Shown: positions 17,080-29,589, counted from the stretch's first letter. The stretch is 64,000 nt of DNA from Priestia abyssalis (GCF_002019595.1 NZ_KV917369.1:3674624-3738623); one strand, 5' to 3'. The notes: generated by a model not told the origin, from the letters alone. Numbers and translations are program-made.

Positions 17080-17640
17080 ATTATCTCCCCTTGTTTGGGT
17101 CTCAATAGGATACCCTTTTCTAGTATCTATTTAAACAATTTGAATCGTGCTTTATCATATTAAAAGTTCCTTCAAAGTCGTTCGTAAAGAGAAAGAGGTA
17201 ACATTTTTTGTCTCAAATACATTCAAAATTTATCCTTTTGAATGGACGCAACCAGTAGAAAATTTTATCTAAGTTGAATTAAAAGTTGCAGTACAGTGCA
17301 TTAGGTAAGATTGTTACTCCTTTTTAATTAACTATTAGAACATATATTTTATTTGTAGAATTGCTCAATCGTTCCATTGTGAGTCCTTTCTTCTCTAGCC
17401 ATTACCGTAAACGTAATGATATAGCATATATCGTTGACCCTAGAAGATATTTCATGAAGGTGGCCCCTATGCGAGATATTTACATTATTTCATAAGAATG
17501 CAAACTCACCTTTAGATAATAATGTTATGGGCTATTCAATTTTTTTCTTGACATTAGTTATTAGACAAGTTAAAGAAATTTCATAAATACCTAAAGCATA
17601 ATCTGGACATGTTCATCTACCCTATAAAGTTCTAGCACCT
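17080..17640. other. 561-nt intergenic region
   Basis: AT-rich, no supported gene. No clear terminator or recognised promoter was seen. Confidence 0.45.
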
Positions 17641-18333
17641 TTAAACTTTAGCATTATAAGTACCCCATTTCTGAAAATAAACATGAGCATTCTTACGTGC
17701 TGATTCCAACTCATCGTGATTTTTTCTTGTTCCCATGGATGGATGCCAGACAGCACTTTCTTTTGTTATCATGACATCATAGCCTTGCTCAAGAATCCGA
17801 TTATTATAATCCCAATCTTCGTAACCTCCGCATTTGATAAATCGTTCATCAAATAAACCTACTTTTTCAATAACTATTCTAGGAATAATCCAAGGACACG
17901 CATTTCCCGGATGGAGTAAGTTTTTGTTCTGTTCCATAAATTGTTCTGCAAATACTGAATCATCGGGTCCAAATTGATTAAGACTAGTAGGGGCTAGTTT
18001 CCCAATTTTATAATTAGTTTTTAGAAGATTAATTAATCGTTCCAACCAATTCGAATAAAATCTCATGTCATTATGAATCCAACCAATATATTGCATGGCT
18101 GGGTTAGAAAGAAAATATCTTAAACCTTGATTCAATGCTGCAGATAAGCATATTTGTTGTTCATTTCCAATAATTGGATACCCTTTTTTACGAATGTAAG
18201 ATACGGTTTCATCATTAGAAGCATTATCTACAATTACAAGGCTATAAGGAATTTGCGTTGTTTGTTCAAGACTCTCTATTGCTTGTTTTGTGTCTTCCAA
18301 CTGATTATAGGTAGTTAGTATCAATCCAATCAT
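17641..18333 (-). CDS. Family 2 glycosyltransferase
   Basis: A 230-residue GT-A enzyme: GLILTTYNQLEDTKQAIESL, then SLVIVDNASNDETVSYI with the nucleotide-binding Asp, IGWIHNDMRFYSNWLERL holding the metal-binding NDM/DxD-like motif, and CGGYEDWDYNNRILEQGYDV as the acceptor-site ED motif. The C terminus is short and lacks membrane helices, so it acts in the cytosol on a lipid-linked or protein acceptor. AAAAAGGAAGG precedes ATG. It lies between two paralogous methyltransferases. Confidence 0.85.
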   Translation of the reverse strand: MIGLILTTYNQLEDTKQAIESLEQTTQIPYSLVIVDNASNDETVSYIRKKGYPIIGNEQQICLSAALNQGLRYFLSNPAMQYIGWIHNDMRFYSNWLERLINLLKTNYKIGKLAPTSLNQFGPDDSVFAEQFMEQNKNLLHPGNACPWIIPRIVIEKVGLFDERFIKCGGYEDWDYNNRILEQGYDVMITKESAVWHPSMGTRKNHDELESARKNAHVYFQKWGTYNAKV

Positions 18334-18510
18334 TTATACCCTTCCTTTTTAAAATATAGATAGTCTATAATAAATTTTATTTCTAATTTGAAGAGGAGAC
18401 TCGTTATCCATATAGATCCCAAATTTAATCAAAATATATTCTTTTGTCCCCTTTAGTTTCTGAAGTTGGTATACTCCATTTTCGGTGTAACCAGAGACTT
18501 TAAATTTGAA

Positions 18511-19110
18511 CTACCGTCCCTCTCTACAAATCTGAAAACATATTAAGCTGTTTTCAATGTGACAAATATGATTACCTTCTTTTATATTTAAATTATCAAT
18601 TACTTCTTTTACACCTGGCACAGCTGAATTTCCATAGTCATGCCAACAAATAATCCCGCCTTTACGTATAATTTTTCGTGCTAAATGAGTATCGTTCAAT
18701 ACTCCTTCTGAAGAATGGTCCCCATCAATCAATATTAAATCTGCTATAGGGAGCTCAGTAGCGTTTAAATCCCTTGAACCATTAGGTTTTATTATAAGTT
18801 CTACTCTAGGATCATTTTTCACAGCTGCTCCTGCTATCTCAGGTACTTCTGCTTGTTGGATAGATAACGAAGTTTTGTAGTTAGGAACTACATCTATGCC
18901 TATATATCTTTCAATCCAAGGACTATTCTCTAAGATGCATTTTGCTGTACCACCGTGAGAAATTCCTATTTCAACTACAACTTTTGGATAGAAGGTTCTT
19001 GAGAACGCTAATATTGGCTCTAGATCGTTTGGTCCCATCATCCCGTAAACATAACGAAAGTGTCCATTTCCAAAAATTCCAAAAAAAGTATCCTGATTTA
19101 TTCTACTCAT
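18511..19110 (-). CDS. Class I SAM methyltransferase (CmcI / Methyltransf_24-like), paralogue 2
   Basis: Same 199-residue architecture as the gene at 16480: VVEIGISHGGTAKCILENSPW (motif I), YIGIDVVPNYKT (motif II), DLILIDGDHSSEGVLNDTHLA and GGIICWHDYGN, ending CREGR. The two probably arose by duplication and may methylate different positions or sugars. TTTGGAGGT lies before ATG. The preceding 485 nt are non-coding. Confidence 0.8.
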   Translation of the reverse strand: MSRINQDTFFGIFGNGHFRYVYGMMGPNDLEPILAFSRTFYPKVVVEIGISHGGTAKCILENSPWIERYIGIDVVPNYKTSLSIQQAEVPEIAGAAVKNDPRVELIIKPNGSRDLNATELPIADLILIDGDHSSEGVLNDTHLARKIIRKGGIICWHDYGNSAVPGVKEVIDNLNIKEGNHICHIENSLICFQICREGR

Positions 19111-19595
19111 TTAATACCTCCAAAAAAAGTTTTTCGCAGAATGTAATTGTCAAAAAATATATAGGTGCAAACAATCACTTATTTACAAAACAAATACATT
19201 TAACGATTAATTTTAAATTCAATCTATTTTCTGTACATGTATTAATTTATAATTCTGTCGGAACTTCTGTAAAAATTATCCTATCCATCAGGTGTTAGTT
19301 GTATAAAAATCACTGAAAAAAAGATTTATTTCAATGTTTGGAGCATTTTTTATTAATTTTTCGGACTTATAAGAGGGAGTTACTAATGAAGTCATTATGG
19401 AAACTTTTATTAACGGTATAAATCCCTAACCTTCTCTTTCTCAAACAAATTCTTCATATAAAAATATGCTACAAGTGATAATAAGGTGTGTGATAAAAGT
19501 CCAAGTTATAAATTAGTTGAAAATATTCTGTATCGTCTTGTTAATGTAAACATAAATATGTTATTAAAGATGAACATGGAAAGTAAGGTGGGGTT
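19111..19595. other. 485-nt divergent intergenic region
   Basis: AT-rich region between a leftward methyltransferase and a rightward glycosyltransferase. No gene supported. Confidence 0.45.
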
Positions 19596-20594
19596 ATGAA
19601 TATTGGTTTATTTAGTTCCTACGGATTAAAATGTGGAATTGCTGAGTACAATATGTTCCTGTTTCATGCTCTAAAAAAGTTGGGACACTCTGTCACCATA
19701 TTTGGTAATAGAATAGATACTATAAGACCCGAACAGAAAGGAGTCATCATTAAGGAAGCAAATCAAGATCCCTCATATGTTATTCGATGTTTTAGCGCAG
19801 GTGCCTGGTGTTATACAGGAGATTTCGATTTTTCATTAATGTTTGAAGAGCTAGAACGAAGAAAAATTGAATTAATTATTGTCCAGTACCAAAATGGAAT
19901 TTTTAATGATAAAAATTTACGGAGGATTTTTGAATATTGCAAACATAAAGGAATACAAGTCATTGTTACTTTTCACGACTCTTGTATTGGACCATTATTC
20001 CCATATGAGCTTGTTAAGCATACTGTATCTCATTATAAAGTTGCGGGGACTCACCATCTTCCATTTGGTATACCTGCTCCTATTCTTGAAGAAAAAGAAC
20101 AGTTAAAAAAACAATTTGGTTATAAAGGGACCATTATATCTACGTTAGGTTTAGGAAGAACAAATTATCATTTGATTTCCAATACTGCAGCAAAGCTAGG
20201 CTATCAATTTTTAGTAATCGATTCCACCCATAGTTGCCAGATAAATGGTGAGCATCTTATTAAAATTCACAAATGGTTGTCACAGGACCAACTGTTAACC
20301 CAGCTAGCTGCCTCTGATGCGATTGTGCTATGGTATCCAGAAATAGAGGCTAAAGTTCATTCATCAGCCGTAACATTAGCATTATCAACATTAAGACCAG
20401 TAATCGTCAATGATGTAGGTTGGTTTAAGGAAATACCTGACAATGTTGTGTTAAAGGTAAAGTCTGAAACAGAATTAATAGAACTCCTTCACTCTATAGA
20501 TCAACTACCAATCAATCAAAAACAAGTGGATTATGTAAATGAAAATCAGTGGAAAAACATTGCAAAAAAATATTTACAGCTACTCGAATGTTGA
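19596..20594 (+). CDS. GT4-like glycosyltransferase
   Basis: A 332-residue GT-B-type protein. MNIGLFSSYGLKCGIAEYNMFLFHALKKLGHSVTIFG is the N-terminal Rossmann half, including the G-x-x-CGIAEY motif shared with the two GT4 proteins at 22889 and 25205. LIIVQYQNGIF, VIVTFHDSC and HHLPFGIPAP follow. The C-terminal half (GTIISTLGLGRTNYHLI, ASDAIVLWYPE, HSSAVTLALSTLRPVIVND) keeps the nucleotide-sugar cleft but has an atypical E-x7-E region. Ribosome site AAGGTGGGG. Donor unknown. Confidence 0.75.
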   Translation: MNIGLFSSYGLKCGIAEYNMFLFHALKKLGHSVTIFGNRIDTIRPEQKGVIIKEANQDPSYVIRCFSAGAWCYTGDFDFSLMFEELERRKIELIIVQYQNGIFNDKNLRRIFEYCKHKGIQVIVTFHDSCIGPLFPYELVKHTVSHYKVAGTHHLPFGIPAPILEEKEQLKKQFGYKGTIISTLGLGRTNYHLISNTAAKLGYQFLVIDSTHSCQINGEHLIKIHKWLSQDQLLTQLAASDAIVLWYPEIEAKVHSSAVTLALSTLRPVIVNDVGWFKEIPDNVVLKVKSETELIELLHSIDQLPINQKQVDYVNENQWKNIAKKYLQLLEC

Positions 20595-21827
20595 AAATAT
20601 ATTACTATAAAACATACTGCCTAGAAGGAGAAATTAGATTTTTAGTCAAAGGTTGTTTTTCTAATTTGTAAAGTTTAGAAGTTTTACAAATATGGTAGTG
20701 TGGTAATATTGAATTCTATATCATACTTGATTACACATACAATCGATTACTAGTAAAAAATGGTCTATTTTATTCTAAATACTTTGTCTTTTTCCATATG
20801 GAGATTCTGTCCAATACCTACATGTTATTCCATAACGATTATTCTAGTGCTCCCTTTAATAAAGATAGTACAACACTACCATAATTATCTTTTCTTATCG
20901 ATCTACTTTCTGATATTAACAAAAGAAAGAGTATCCTAATATACTCATAACACTCGGACCCTTGACATTGGTTTAAATAATGGACACTGAGAGCGGGGAA
21001 ATTATAATAAAGCTTAACTTTGTGATTCTAAGTACCCAAATGAATAAACTAACATTTGATCAAGATTACAAAATTATGGTTAAGGAGGACAAACCCGTTG
21101 CCTAAGTATCGAGAGAATTAAATCTCTCCTATAATACTCTCAGAAAGCATGGAAACGATTTTTAAGATCTGGATACAAAAAGCCTGAAAACTAAAAAGTC
21201 CTCTAGTTGCGCAAGCCGCACCAAGAATTGGAGGAGAAATAAGCCATCTAAAAAAGCACATGGTATCTTCAGCGGAGAACAGGAGTAACCTTTCCCATTC
21301 ATTTTCCGGTTTCTGGCGCCAAAATGAGTTTCATCTTATGAAGATGTGCCAGGTTATACATTGTTAAAAGTAGCTATTATGCTTGGTGCAAGCTTCCTAA
21401 AAGCCACACAAAAGAGTCGTCTATCATTCTTATGTACAAGCCAATATTCGTTAAATGAATATTAAAATATTTTACAAAAGCATCATTCTCAAGTCAATAT
21501 CAGCTTATGCAATAACTGTTATGATACCACCTTTATCGAATGCCTTCATAGCCTAATTAAGAAAAAATATATTTATTTTAAAAACCTCCATACATAAGCT
21601 AATGTGTTTAAGAAATTTTTATAAATATACTTTTACAGCTCCAAAAGCACAAATGAATAGACCACTCTTTAAAATTAGATTCCCCCTGAATTTAGCAGGG
21701 GGACGCTATTCAATAATAGGTAAGGATTATCCTTTAGGTTTTAGACCATTTATAATAATTCAAATTCCACGAATGAATCTTAAAAGATTTTTTCGTATTC
21801 CAGTCCTTAAATAATATTAACCGCATT
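20595..21827. other. 1.2-kb non-coding region with transposon debris
   Basis: Apart from the IS3-like remnant at 21040-21270 I found no gene. The 70-codon rightward frame at 21602-21814 has no ribosome site and no recognisable family. Confidence 0.5.
21040..21270 (+). pseudogene. IS3-type OrfA remnant
   Basis: Starting at an ATG, the frame reads NKLTFDQDYKIMVKEDKPVA, a stop, VSRELNLSYNTLRKHGNDF, a stop, and then a degraded charged stretch. The order (short intro, KPVA, VSRELNLSYNTL) is that of the helix-turn-helix of IS3-family OrfA transposases. Multiple stops show it is dead; no OrfB was found. Confidence 0.5.
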
Positions 21828-22532
21828 TCATCTTCTTATGCTATTGACATAATCCTTAATGACCGGAGGGTGCAATTTGTTGAATGGTACAACTTGTCTT
21901 CCCTCCAGTATTCGTTCTGCTGGTATATGTGAAACAGTATCTGGAAGCCCTTCAATAGTTGCATAATATTCAAATTTTTCTTTGATTAAGGCTGGTTTTT
22001 TCGTGTACCCATAATGAACGTAGTGTAAGCGGGAGTCAACACTATTAGGTCCTACTCCTTTCAACATTTCATGAACTTTTTGTTCCCAACGCAAACCAGA
22101 ATGGTTTCGAAATAAAAACGGTCGGTAGTATCTTACATCATAGTCACACGTATTCTGCATATGCCAAAAGTCGCCCATCAAATGATAAAACCAACATGTA
22201 TAAACGTCAATTTTTTTATTAGAAATGAGCTTTGGCATGGCCGTGATTAGATCAGGGTAGAAAACTTCATCTGCATCAATTTTCAACAGCCATTCTCCTG
22301 TAGCAGCCTCTAAAGCCAAATTTCTCAATTTGGCAAAATCCCCTCGCTCCTCACAATAGATTAATTTTGTTTTATCAAAGGACTGAGCAATTTCTACTGT
22401 TCGATCCGTTGATGCATTGTCTACAACGATGATTTCGTCTACAGCATCATAAATTGAACGAATTGAATATGGGAGAAACTCCTCTTCATTTCTCACAATG
22501 TACATGGCTGATACCTTAGACTTAGAAGCCAT
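21828..22532 (-). CDS. Family 2 glycosyltransferase (SunS/WcaA-type)
   Basis: VSAMYIVRNEEEFLPYSIRSIYD, EIIVVDNASTDRTVEIA and LKIDADEVFYPDL (DAD metal motif) define a GT2 enzyme. YYRPFLFRNHSGLRWEQKVHEML resembles the acceptor half of SunS-like and YhbX-type transferases. I set the start at the Met of MASKSK: GGAGTG lies ~10 nt upstream, while the longer GTG form (to 22544) starts inside that site. Length is 234 residues and there is no membrane helix. It is the leftmost gene of a leftward run reaching to 29.6 kb. Confidence 0.85.
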   Translation of the reverse strand: MASKSKVSAMYIVRNEEEFLPYSIRSIYDAVDEIIVVDNASTDRTVEIAQSFDKTKLIYCEERGDFAKLRNLALEAATGEWLLKIDADEVFYPDLITAMPKLISNKKIDVYTCWFYHLMGDFWHMQNTCDYDVRYYRPFLFRNHSGLRWEQKVHEMLKGVGPNSVDSRLHYVHYGYTKKPALIKEKFEYYATIEGLPDTVSHIPAERILEGRQVVPFNKLHPPVIKDYVNSIRR

Positions 22533-22888
22533 ACTTATTTGCACTCCTTAACTAATAATTTTATAAAACTATTCTTGTTAAATCTTATTTATTAGACTCT
22601 TTGCTTTAATAAATACTATAGAGTGTCATCGGAATCTTGGAAAAAAGTCATTCACTTATAATGTGTTAAGAAATTTTATATAATATATTGTGAAGAACTA
22701 AAAAATCAACTCTGATTTAGCTTTTTAACAATTAATTATATAAGACTTATATTGATATAAGCTTAAATCCAAATTGTTTTTTAATCCTTTGGCCAACAAT
22801 AATTTCAGAAAAATAATATACGCCAGTTTGATTGCTTTTAGCTTATTACAAAGTGTAGAGAGTTGATTCCCTACATTTATCTTAATAA
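22533..22888. other. Intergenic region inside the glycan locus
   Basis: AT-rich spacer of 356 nt with no gene supported. Confidence 0.45.
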
Positions 22889-23968
22889 CTAATCCTTTCT
22901 AAATCCTATTTTATTGTATGATGACGGTACAAATTGTTCATAAAGATCTTCATACAATTTACCAATTTCCTCCCAACTTCTGGTTTGAAGAAATGAATTT
23001 CCTTTTTTAATCAATCTCTCTTGGAGTTCTTTATTCAATAAAGTTTTATGGAGAGCTTTGATAATTTCATCTACATTATCCCCTGTTATCTTATACACCT
23101 CTTCGTTTAAGTCAGCAAAATACAAATAATCTGTCGTTATGATTGGTCTCTTTGCTGCTAATAACATTTTCACAGCCGCAGATGTCCCCTGTTGGTGGTG
23201 ATTTTTGTAAGGTAATATATTGACGTCCATTCCATGCAGGAAATTTACAATCTGCGTGTCAGGAAGATAATCCTTGATCCATATCAAATGACTTTTCCTT
23301 GAAAACTCGGACTTTAATTTCTGGAGAAAAGGATAGTATGGATGATGTTCATTAAGGTAGTTGGGGTAATGAGACAGGAAGTAACCTTTTAGATTAGGAA
23401 AGGTTATTTTTAATTGTTTGAGAGCATCAATTAGGCTGTCAATTCCTTTATGAGGGAACGGGAAACCTAAGAACCCTATGGCAGGGTGTCCATCAATATG
23501 ATTTTCTTCCCTTATTTTTTCCATGGGTTGCAGCGGGTAGGTTCTACATCCCATAGGAATAACCATCATCTTTTCAGGAGGGAATCCCCCTTGAATACAT
23601 AATTCCTTCATTTTATCAGAATGGACAATAATTTTCGTACTTTTCCGAGCTATCGTTTTATTATGCATCGTCAAATCAGATTTTTGAGACCATGTATGCA
23701 GAGTAGTGATAATCGGAATCCTTAAAAATTTTAAATCTCTCATCACTTTATTTAAAAGGTCTATAGGATATAGAGAATACTCATGCTGAAAATGAACAAT
23801 ATCAATTTTGTTTTTTACTACCATTGAGGCAAAATTATCGTGAATAGAATTTAATATACGAAATTTCACTGAACCGTCATTCACAGAGTAAATTAGATCT
23901 TTAGTGTACTCCGCTATCCCGCATTCATTTCCCCAAGTGGGTATTACCATGCCAACTGTTCTCTTCAC
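22889..23968 (-). CDS. GT4 glycosyltransferase, paralogue 1
   Basis: A 359-residue GT-B enzyme. TVGMVIPTWGNECGIAEYTKDL opens the acceptor domain; DIVHFQHEYSLYP and IIVHSDKMKEL follow. AIGFLGFPFPHKGIDSLIDAL, the donor-domain start, and HQQGTSAAVKMLLAAKRPIITTDYLYF, the sugar-nucleotide loop, complete the fold. It is a clear paralogue of 25205-26257. It starts at GTG after AGGAGGT and is 17 nt from the gene at 23986, so the two form an operon. Substrate unknown; the nearby Gmd/Rmd suggest a GDP-6-deoxyhexose donor. Confidence 0.85.
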   Translation of the reverse strand: MKRTVGMVIPTWGNECGIAEYTKDLIYSVNDGSVKFRILNSIHDNFASMVVKNKIDIVHFQHEYSLYPIDLLNKVMRDLKFLRIPIITTLHTWSQKSDLTMHNKTIARKSTKIIVHSDKMKELCIQGGFPPEKMMVIPMGCRTYPLQPMEKIREENHIDGHPAIGFLGFPFPHKGIDSLIDALKQLKITFPNLKGYFLSHYPNYLNEHHPYYPFLQKLKSEFSRKSHLIWIKDYLPDTQIVNFLHGMDVNILPYKNHHQQGTSAAVKMLLAAKRPIITTDYLYFADLNEEVYKITGDNVDEIIKALHKTLLNKELQERLIKKGNSFLQTRSWEEIGKLYEDLYEQFVPSSYNKIGFRKD

Positions 23969-23985
23969 TCCTCTTTCTGCACCTC

Positions 23986-25098
23986 CTAATAACGCAGTGT
24001 TGAAATAACTTTTTCAATTATATGATCGATACTCCAATGTCGTTCAACATGCTCTCTGGCTATCTTTCCTTTCTTTTCAACATCATGAGGATGTTCATAC
24101 ACATAGCGCATCCATTTACGGATATCGGTATAAGAGGGTACAGCCCACTGGGAACCCTTATAGATTCTATCATTTGGAATTCCAAAACTAGGAATTGGTT
24201 CAAGACGTTCTATTTCAATTAAATAACCATTCTCATGATTAACAAAATCAAGATGAGCTGACCAATTTGTTGTAATTACCGGTAAGCCACTTGCCATCGC
24301 TTCTAAAGCTGGAAGATTCCAGCCTTCTCCACGTGTCGGGATGATATAGCAGTTTCCAAGCGAATAAAAAGAAGGCATTTGTCGTGAGCTTAGTCCATAG
24401 GGAATAAGCTTAATCAATGGGGGTTGTTTTTTATCCATTTTCTTAATAATATCCTTTATACTATCGTTAATTTTTTGACCAGTCGGATCAAAACAACTGC
24501 CATCATAACTCTTAATTACTAGAACAACTTGATCAGACTGAGAAAACTCATCTAAGAAAGCTTTTAGTAAAAGATCATAGCCTTTACGTGGAACCCATTC
24601 AAAATTGGAAAGAAACACAAACCGGTCCTTAATGTCCGGAACATGTAATTCAGCTGTTTTTGGATGAAAATGCCCGATATCTACGCCAATGGGAACAACT
24701 CTTATTTTATCTTGCTTCACACCGCTTCTTATAAATGTTGCACGATTAAAAGTTGACGGAACCCATACCTGGTCCATTTGATTGCATTTTTTCACCCAAT
24801 GTTGCGGAATGCGATCACATTCCAGCATGGTCATACCAATGTTGAATCTTCCTGGGATAGGGTGAAAGCCCTCAGCAATGCATAAATGTAGAATCGGGCC
24901 TTCTGACAAAACTTCTTTTCCACAAAGCTTCTGCAGCCGCATTTTCTGGAGAGCAGGCAGATCGCAGCCTAATTGACTCCAATCCTGGGGAATAATACGG
25001 ATAGTGAAACCTTTGTCGAGAAGTCCAAAAGCAATTGATCGCAATGCCTGAGCATATCCGGAAGCATCGAAAGTCGGACCTATAATCGATATTTTCAA
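23986..25098 (-). CDS. GT4 glycosyltransferase
   Basis: A 370-residue GT-B protein. ISIIGPTFDASGYAQALRSIAFGL is the N-terminal glycine-rich segment; IGMTMLECDRIPQHWV and VWVPSTFNRATFIRSGV sit in the acceptor half. FVFLSNFEWVPRKGYDLLLKAF marks the donor domain and PTRGEGWNLPALEAMASGLPVITT the E-x7-E motif of GT4 retaining transferases. The start is TTG after AAAGGAATG. It lies between the two paralogous GT4 genes. An alpha-mannosyl- or rhamnosyl-type transfer is plausible but not shown. Confidence 0.85.
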   Translation of the reverse strand: MKISIIGPTFDASGYAQALRSIAFGLLDKGFTIRIIPQDWSQLGCDLPALQKMRLQKLCGKEVLSEGPILHLCIAEGFHPIPGRFNIGMTMLECDRIPQHWVKKCNQMDQVWVPSTFNRATFIRSGVKQDKIRVVPIGVDIGHFHPKTAELHVPDIKDRFVFLSNFEWVPRKGYDLLLKAFLDEFSQSDQVVLVIKSYDGSCFDPTGQKINDSIKDIIKKMDKKQPPLIKLIPYGLSSRQMPSFYSLGNCYIIPTRGEGWNLPALEAMASGLPVITTNWSAHLDFVNHENGYLIEIERLEPIPSFGIPNDRIYKGSQWAVPSYTDIRKWMRYVYEHPHDVEKKGKIAREHVERHWSIDHIIEKVISTLRY

Positions 25099-25204
25099 TC
25101 TGAATCATTCCTTTTCTATCCAGTCAATTTAATTTGAAAATATTTTTTACTAATATTGTTGTAACTTTGTCCATAAAACTAAAATATTTTATTGTTTCAT
25201 GTTG

Positions 25205-26257
25205 TTATAACTTTTTGTATAGAATCATAATTTTTTTGTAGTAAGAATAATAACGGTTGGCAATCTTCTTCCAACTGTTTCTTTTCACAAAAAGGTTTGT
25301 CTTCACAAACAGTCTCTCTTGTAAGCCTTTATTTAATAGAACCTCTCGAATTCCATTTGCAATTGACCTAACATCTGCTCTGGGAATTTTATACACTTCA
25401 TCGGATAAATCTGAAAAGTGAATGGAATCTGTCACAACAATAGGCTTTCCAGCCATAAGAAGTAATTTAGCCGCTGAAGATATACCATTACCTTGATACG
25501 TAGTATAAGGGAGCACATTAACATCCATTTTATTCAGCAACTTAACAAGCGTTGAAACAGGCAGATATTCTTGATACCATTTCAAATGGGCATATTGTGC
25601 AATCTTTGTTTCTAATTCCTTTTGATAAGTTACAGCTGGGTGATGTTTGTCAATAGAGTTAGGTAGGTGGGCGAAGAAATAACCCGTTATCTCTGGAAAA
25701 CTTGCCTTAAGTTCATTTATGGCGTCAATTAAAGGTGATATACCTTTGTTAGGAAACGGAAATCCAAAGAAACCGATACAAGGACGGCCTTTAATATCAA
25801 TTAGGTTTTCATTTAAAGTAGTTGTTTCTAGTGGAAATGGATGGCATCCCATAGGAATAACAATTAGCTTTTTCTCAGGAAATCCATGATTAATGCACAG
25901 TTGCTTAAAATGGTCGGAGTGTACAATAATACTTGAGCTGTAAAAAGAAATGATATCATGTTGTAATTTCATTCTATTGGAAAGAGAGTGAAAAGTTGTT
26001 ACAATAGGAATTTTTAAATTGACTAATATATTCATAACACTTTTTAAAGAGTTGGTATCATACATAGAGTATTCATACTGGAAATGTACAATATCAACTT
26101 TGTTACTTTTTACAAATTCCACAAATGATTTATCTATTTGAGAAATTACACTAACTGCTACTAATCTCTCATTCATATTTTCAATAAGCTGTTTTGTATA
26201 GTCTGCAATACCACACTCCTTTCCCCAGTTTGGGATCACCATGGCAATTTTGATCAT
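25205..26257 (-). CDS. GT4 glycosyltransferase, paralogue 2
   Basis: A 350-residue protein parallel to 22889-23968 along its whole length: IAMVIPNWGKECGIADYTKQL, DIVHFQYEYSMYD, IIVHSDHFKQLCINHGFP, CIGFFGFPFPNKGISPLIDAI and GNGISSAAKLLLMAGKPIVVTD. Shared motif order and spacing imply duplication, probably to add successive similar sugars. GGGAGGT precedes ATG. It is preceded by 197 nt of spacer, so it may be the first gene of a sub-operon with 23986 and 22889. Confidence 0.85.
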   Translation of the reverse strand: MIKIAMVIPNWGKECGIADYTKQLIENMNERLVAVSVISQIDKSFVEFVKSNKVDIVHFQYEYSMYDTNSLKSVMNILVNLKIPIVTTFHSLSNRMKLQHDIISFYSSSIIVHSDHFKQLCINHGFPEKKLIVIPMGCHPFPLETTTLNENLIDIKGRPCIGFFGFPFPNKGISPLIDAINELKASFPEITGYFFAHLPNSIDKHHPAVTYQKELETKIAQYAHLKWYQEYLPVSTLVKLLNKMDVNVLPYTTYQGNGISSAAKLLLMAGKPIVVTDSIHFSDLSDEVYKIPRADVRSIANGIREVLLNKGLQERLFVKTNLFVKRNSWKKIANRYYSYYKKIMILYKKL

Positions 26258-26454
26258 TTTTTACCTCCCTAAAAAACTGTTGTTTAGCACGTAATCAAAC
26301 ATGACTATTTTGGTGAGCATGGTACTTCGTTCATTTTTTGCAGTAACGATTAGTAGCTTTTTGAATCACTGTTTCATTTGATTATTAAGAGTTCCCTGGA
26401 TAGGAGATGACATTGTTTATTCGTCGTAGCTAATAAAAATAATTTTGATAATGG

Positions 26455-28436
<1,982 letters not shown>

Positions 28437-28482
28437 TTATGCTTTTTCTTGATTACCCCTGTAGACTCCCTGACGTACATAA

Positions 28483-29589
28483 TCATAGATTAATAAACAC
28501 CTCTCTAGTTTTTCTTGCGGTGTTTTCCCAAGAAAATGTTTTTGCTCTCCTAAATCCTTTCATTTGTAACTCTTTCTTAAGTGATGGGGAAAAGAGAATT
28601 TTTTCAATTGCCAAAGCGATCGATTCAACTTCTAATGGATTACAATATACAACGCTGTCTCCACCCACTTCCGGTAAAGATGATACATTTGAAGTCACAA
28701 CAGGTACTCCACAGCTCATTGCTTCAATGACCGGTAATCCAAAACCTTCATATATAGATGCGTATACAAACAATTCGGCATTTTGATATAACACGACTAC
28801 TTCTTTATCACTTATAAAGCCTGTCATAATAACATCTTCTTTAAATTCACAGTTATTTATTTGGTCTAATATGTCACTATATTTCCATCCCAAACTGCCT
28901 ACAAGAACTAATTGTATTGGTTCCTTATATTTTTTTCTAAAAGCTTGATACGCTTTAATTGTTCTTGCTAAATTTTTTCTTGGTTCAATCGTGCAAACCG
29001 ATAACATATAAGGCTTATTTACTTTAAATTTGTTAAGTATTTTCGATTCATCCTTGTAATTAACTTCTTTAGATAAAAAAGAGGCTAAGGGTATAACGGA
29101 TATTTTATTTTCATTTATATTTCTAAAATAATTTAAAATATCATTTTTAGTAGAATTTGACGGCGTAATAATATGATCAACATTCCGGGCAACTTTTCTA
29201 ATTTTTGTGTTAAAAAACGAATGTACATTATAATCATTAAAAAATTCAGGGTATTTTAACGGGATTAAATCGTTAATACAAATAACCCCTTTAAAATTTC
29301 TGCTTTGAGGAATGGGGTAATAAGGTGAAAATAAAACATCTATGTTTTCAGCATCCCCTATTAAGGATAGGAGTTTGTTCCCTTGTTCTATATTACTTCG
29401 AGAAAGGTTAAAGATATCTGATTTTAAACGACCATTATATCTTATGTTTTCATCTTTAAAATTCGTGATTGGTATATATTTTTCAGACGTATATTTTAAT
29501 AATTCCTGAGTTAACTTATATGCATATCTCCCTACTCCAGTCCGATATTTATTGTTAAGAACCCGCAAGTCCAATCCTACTGTTAACAC
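28483..29589 (-). CDS. GT4 glycosyltransferase (mannosyltransferase-like)
   Basis: A 368-residue GT-B enzyme: VGLDLRVLNNKYRTGVGRYAY, INDLIPLKYPEFF, HIITPSNSTKNDIL, YMLSVCTIEPRKNLARTIKAY and VYASIYEGFGLPVIEAMSCG (E-x7-E) with PVVTSNVSSLPEVGGDS. This set is typical of WbpY/WbdB-type mannosyl- and rhamnosyltransferases. The start is GTG behind AAGGGGTG. Upstream, CATACAATA on the minus strand fits a sigma-K -10 box, though no good -35 is seen. It lies just upstream of gmd. Confidence 0.85.
   Translation of the reverse strand: MLTVGLDLRVLNNKYRTGVGRYAYKLTQELLKYTSEKYIPITNFKDENIRYNGRLKSDIFNLSRSNIEQGNKLLSLIGDAENIDVLFSPYYPIPQSRNFKGVICINDLIPLKYPEFFNDYNVHSFFNTKIRKVARNVDHIITPSNSTKNDILNYFRNINENKISVIPLASFLSKEVNYKDESKILNKFKVNKPYMLSVCTIEPRKNLARTIKAYQAFRKKYKEPIQLVLVGSLGWKYSDILDQINNCEFKEDVIMTGFISDKEVVVLYQNAELFVYASIYEGFGLPVIEAMSCGVPVVTSNVSSLPEVGGDSVVYCNPLEVESIALAIEKILFSPSLKKELQMKGFRRAKTFSWENTARKTREVFINL

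Noticed and set aside
21602..21814. 70-codon rightward frame
   Set aside because: No ribosome site and no motif; it lies in transposon debris.
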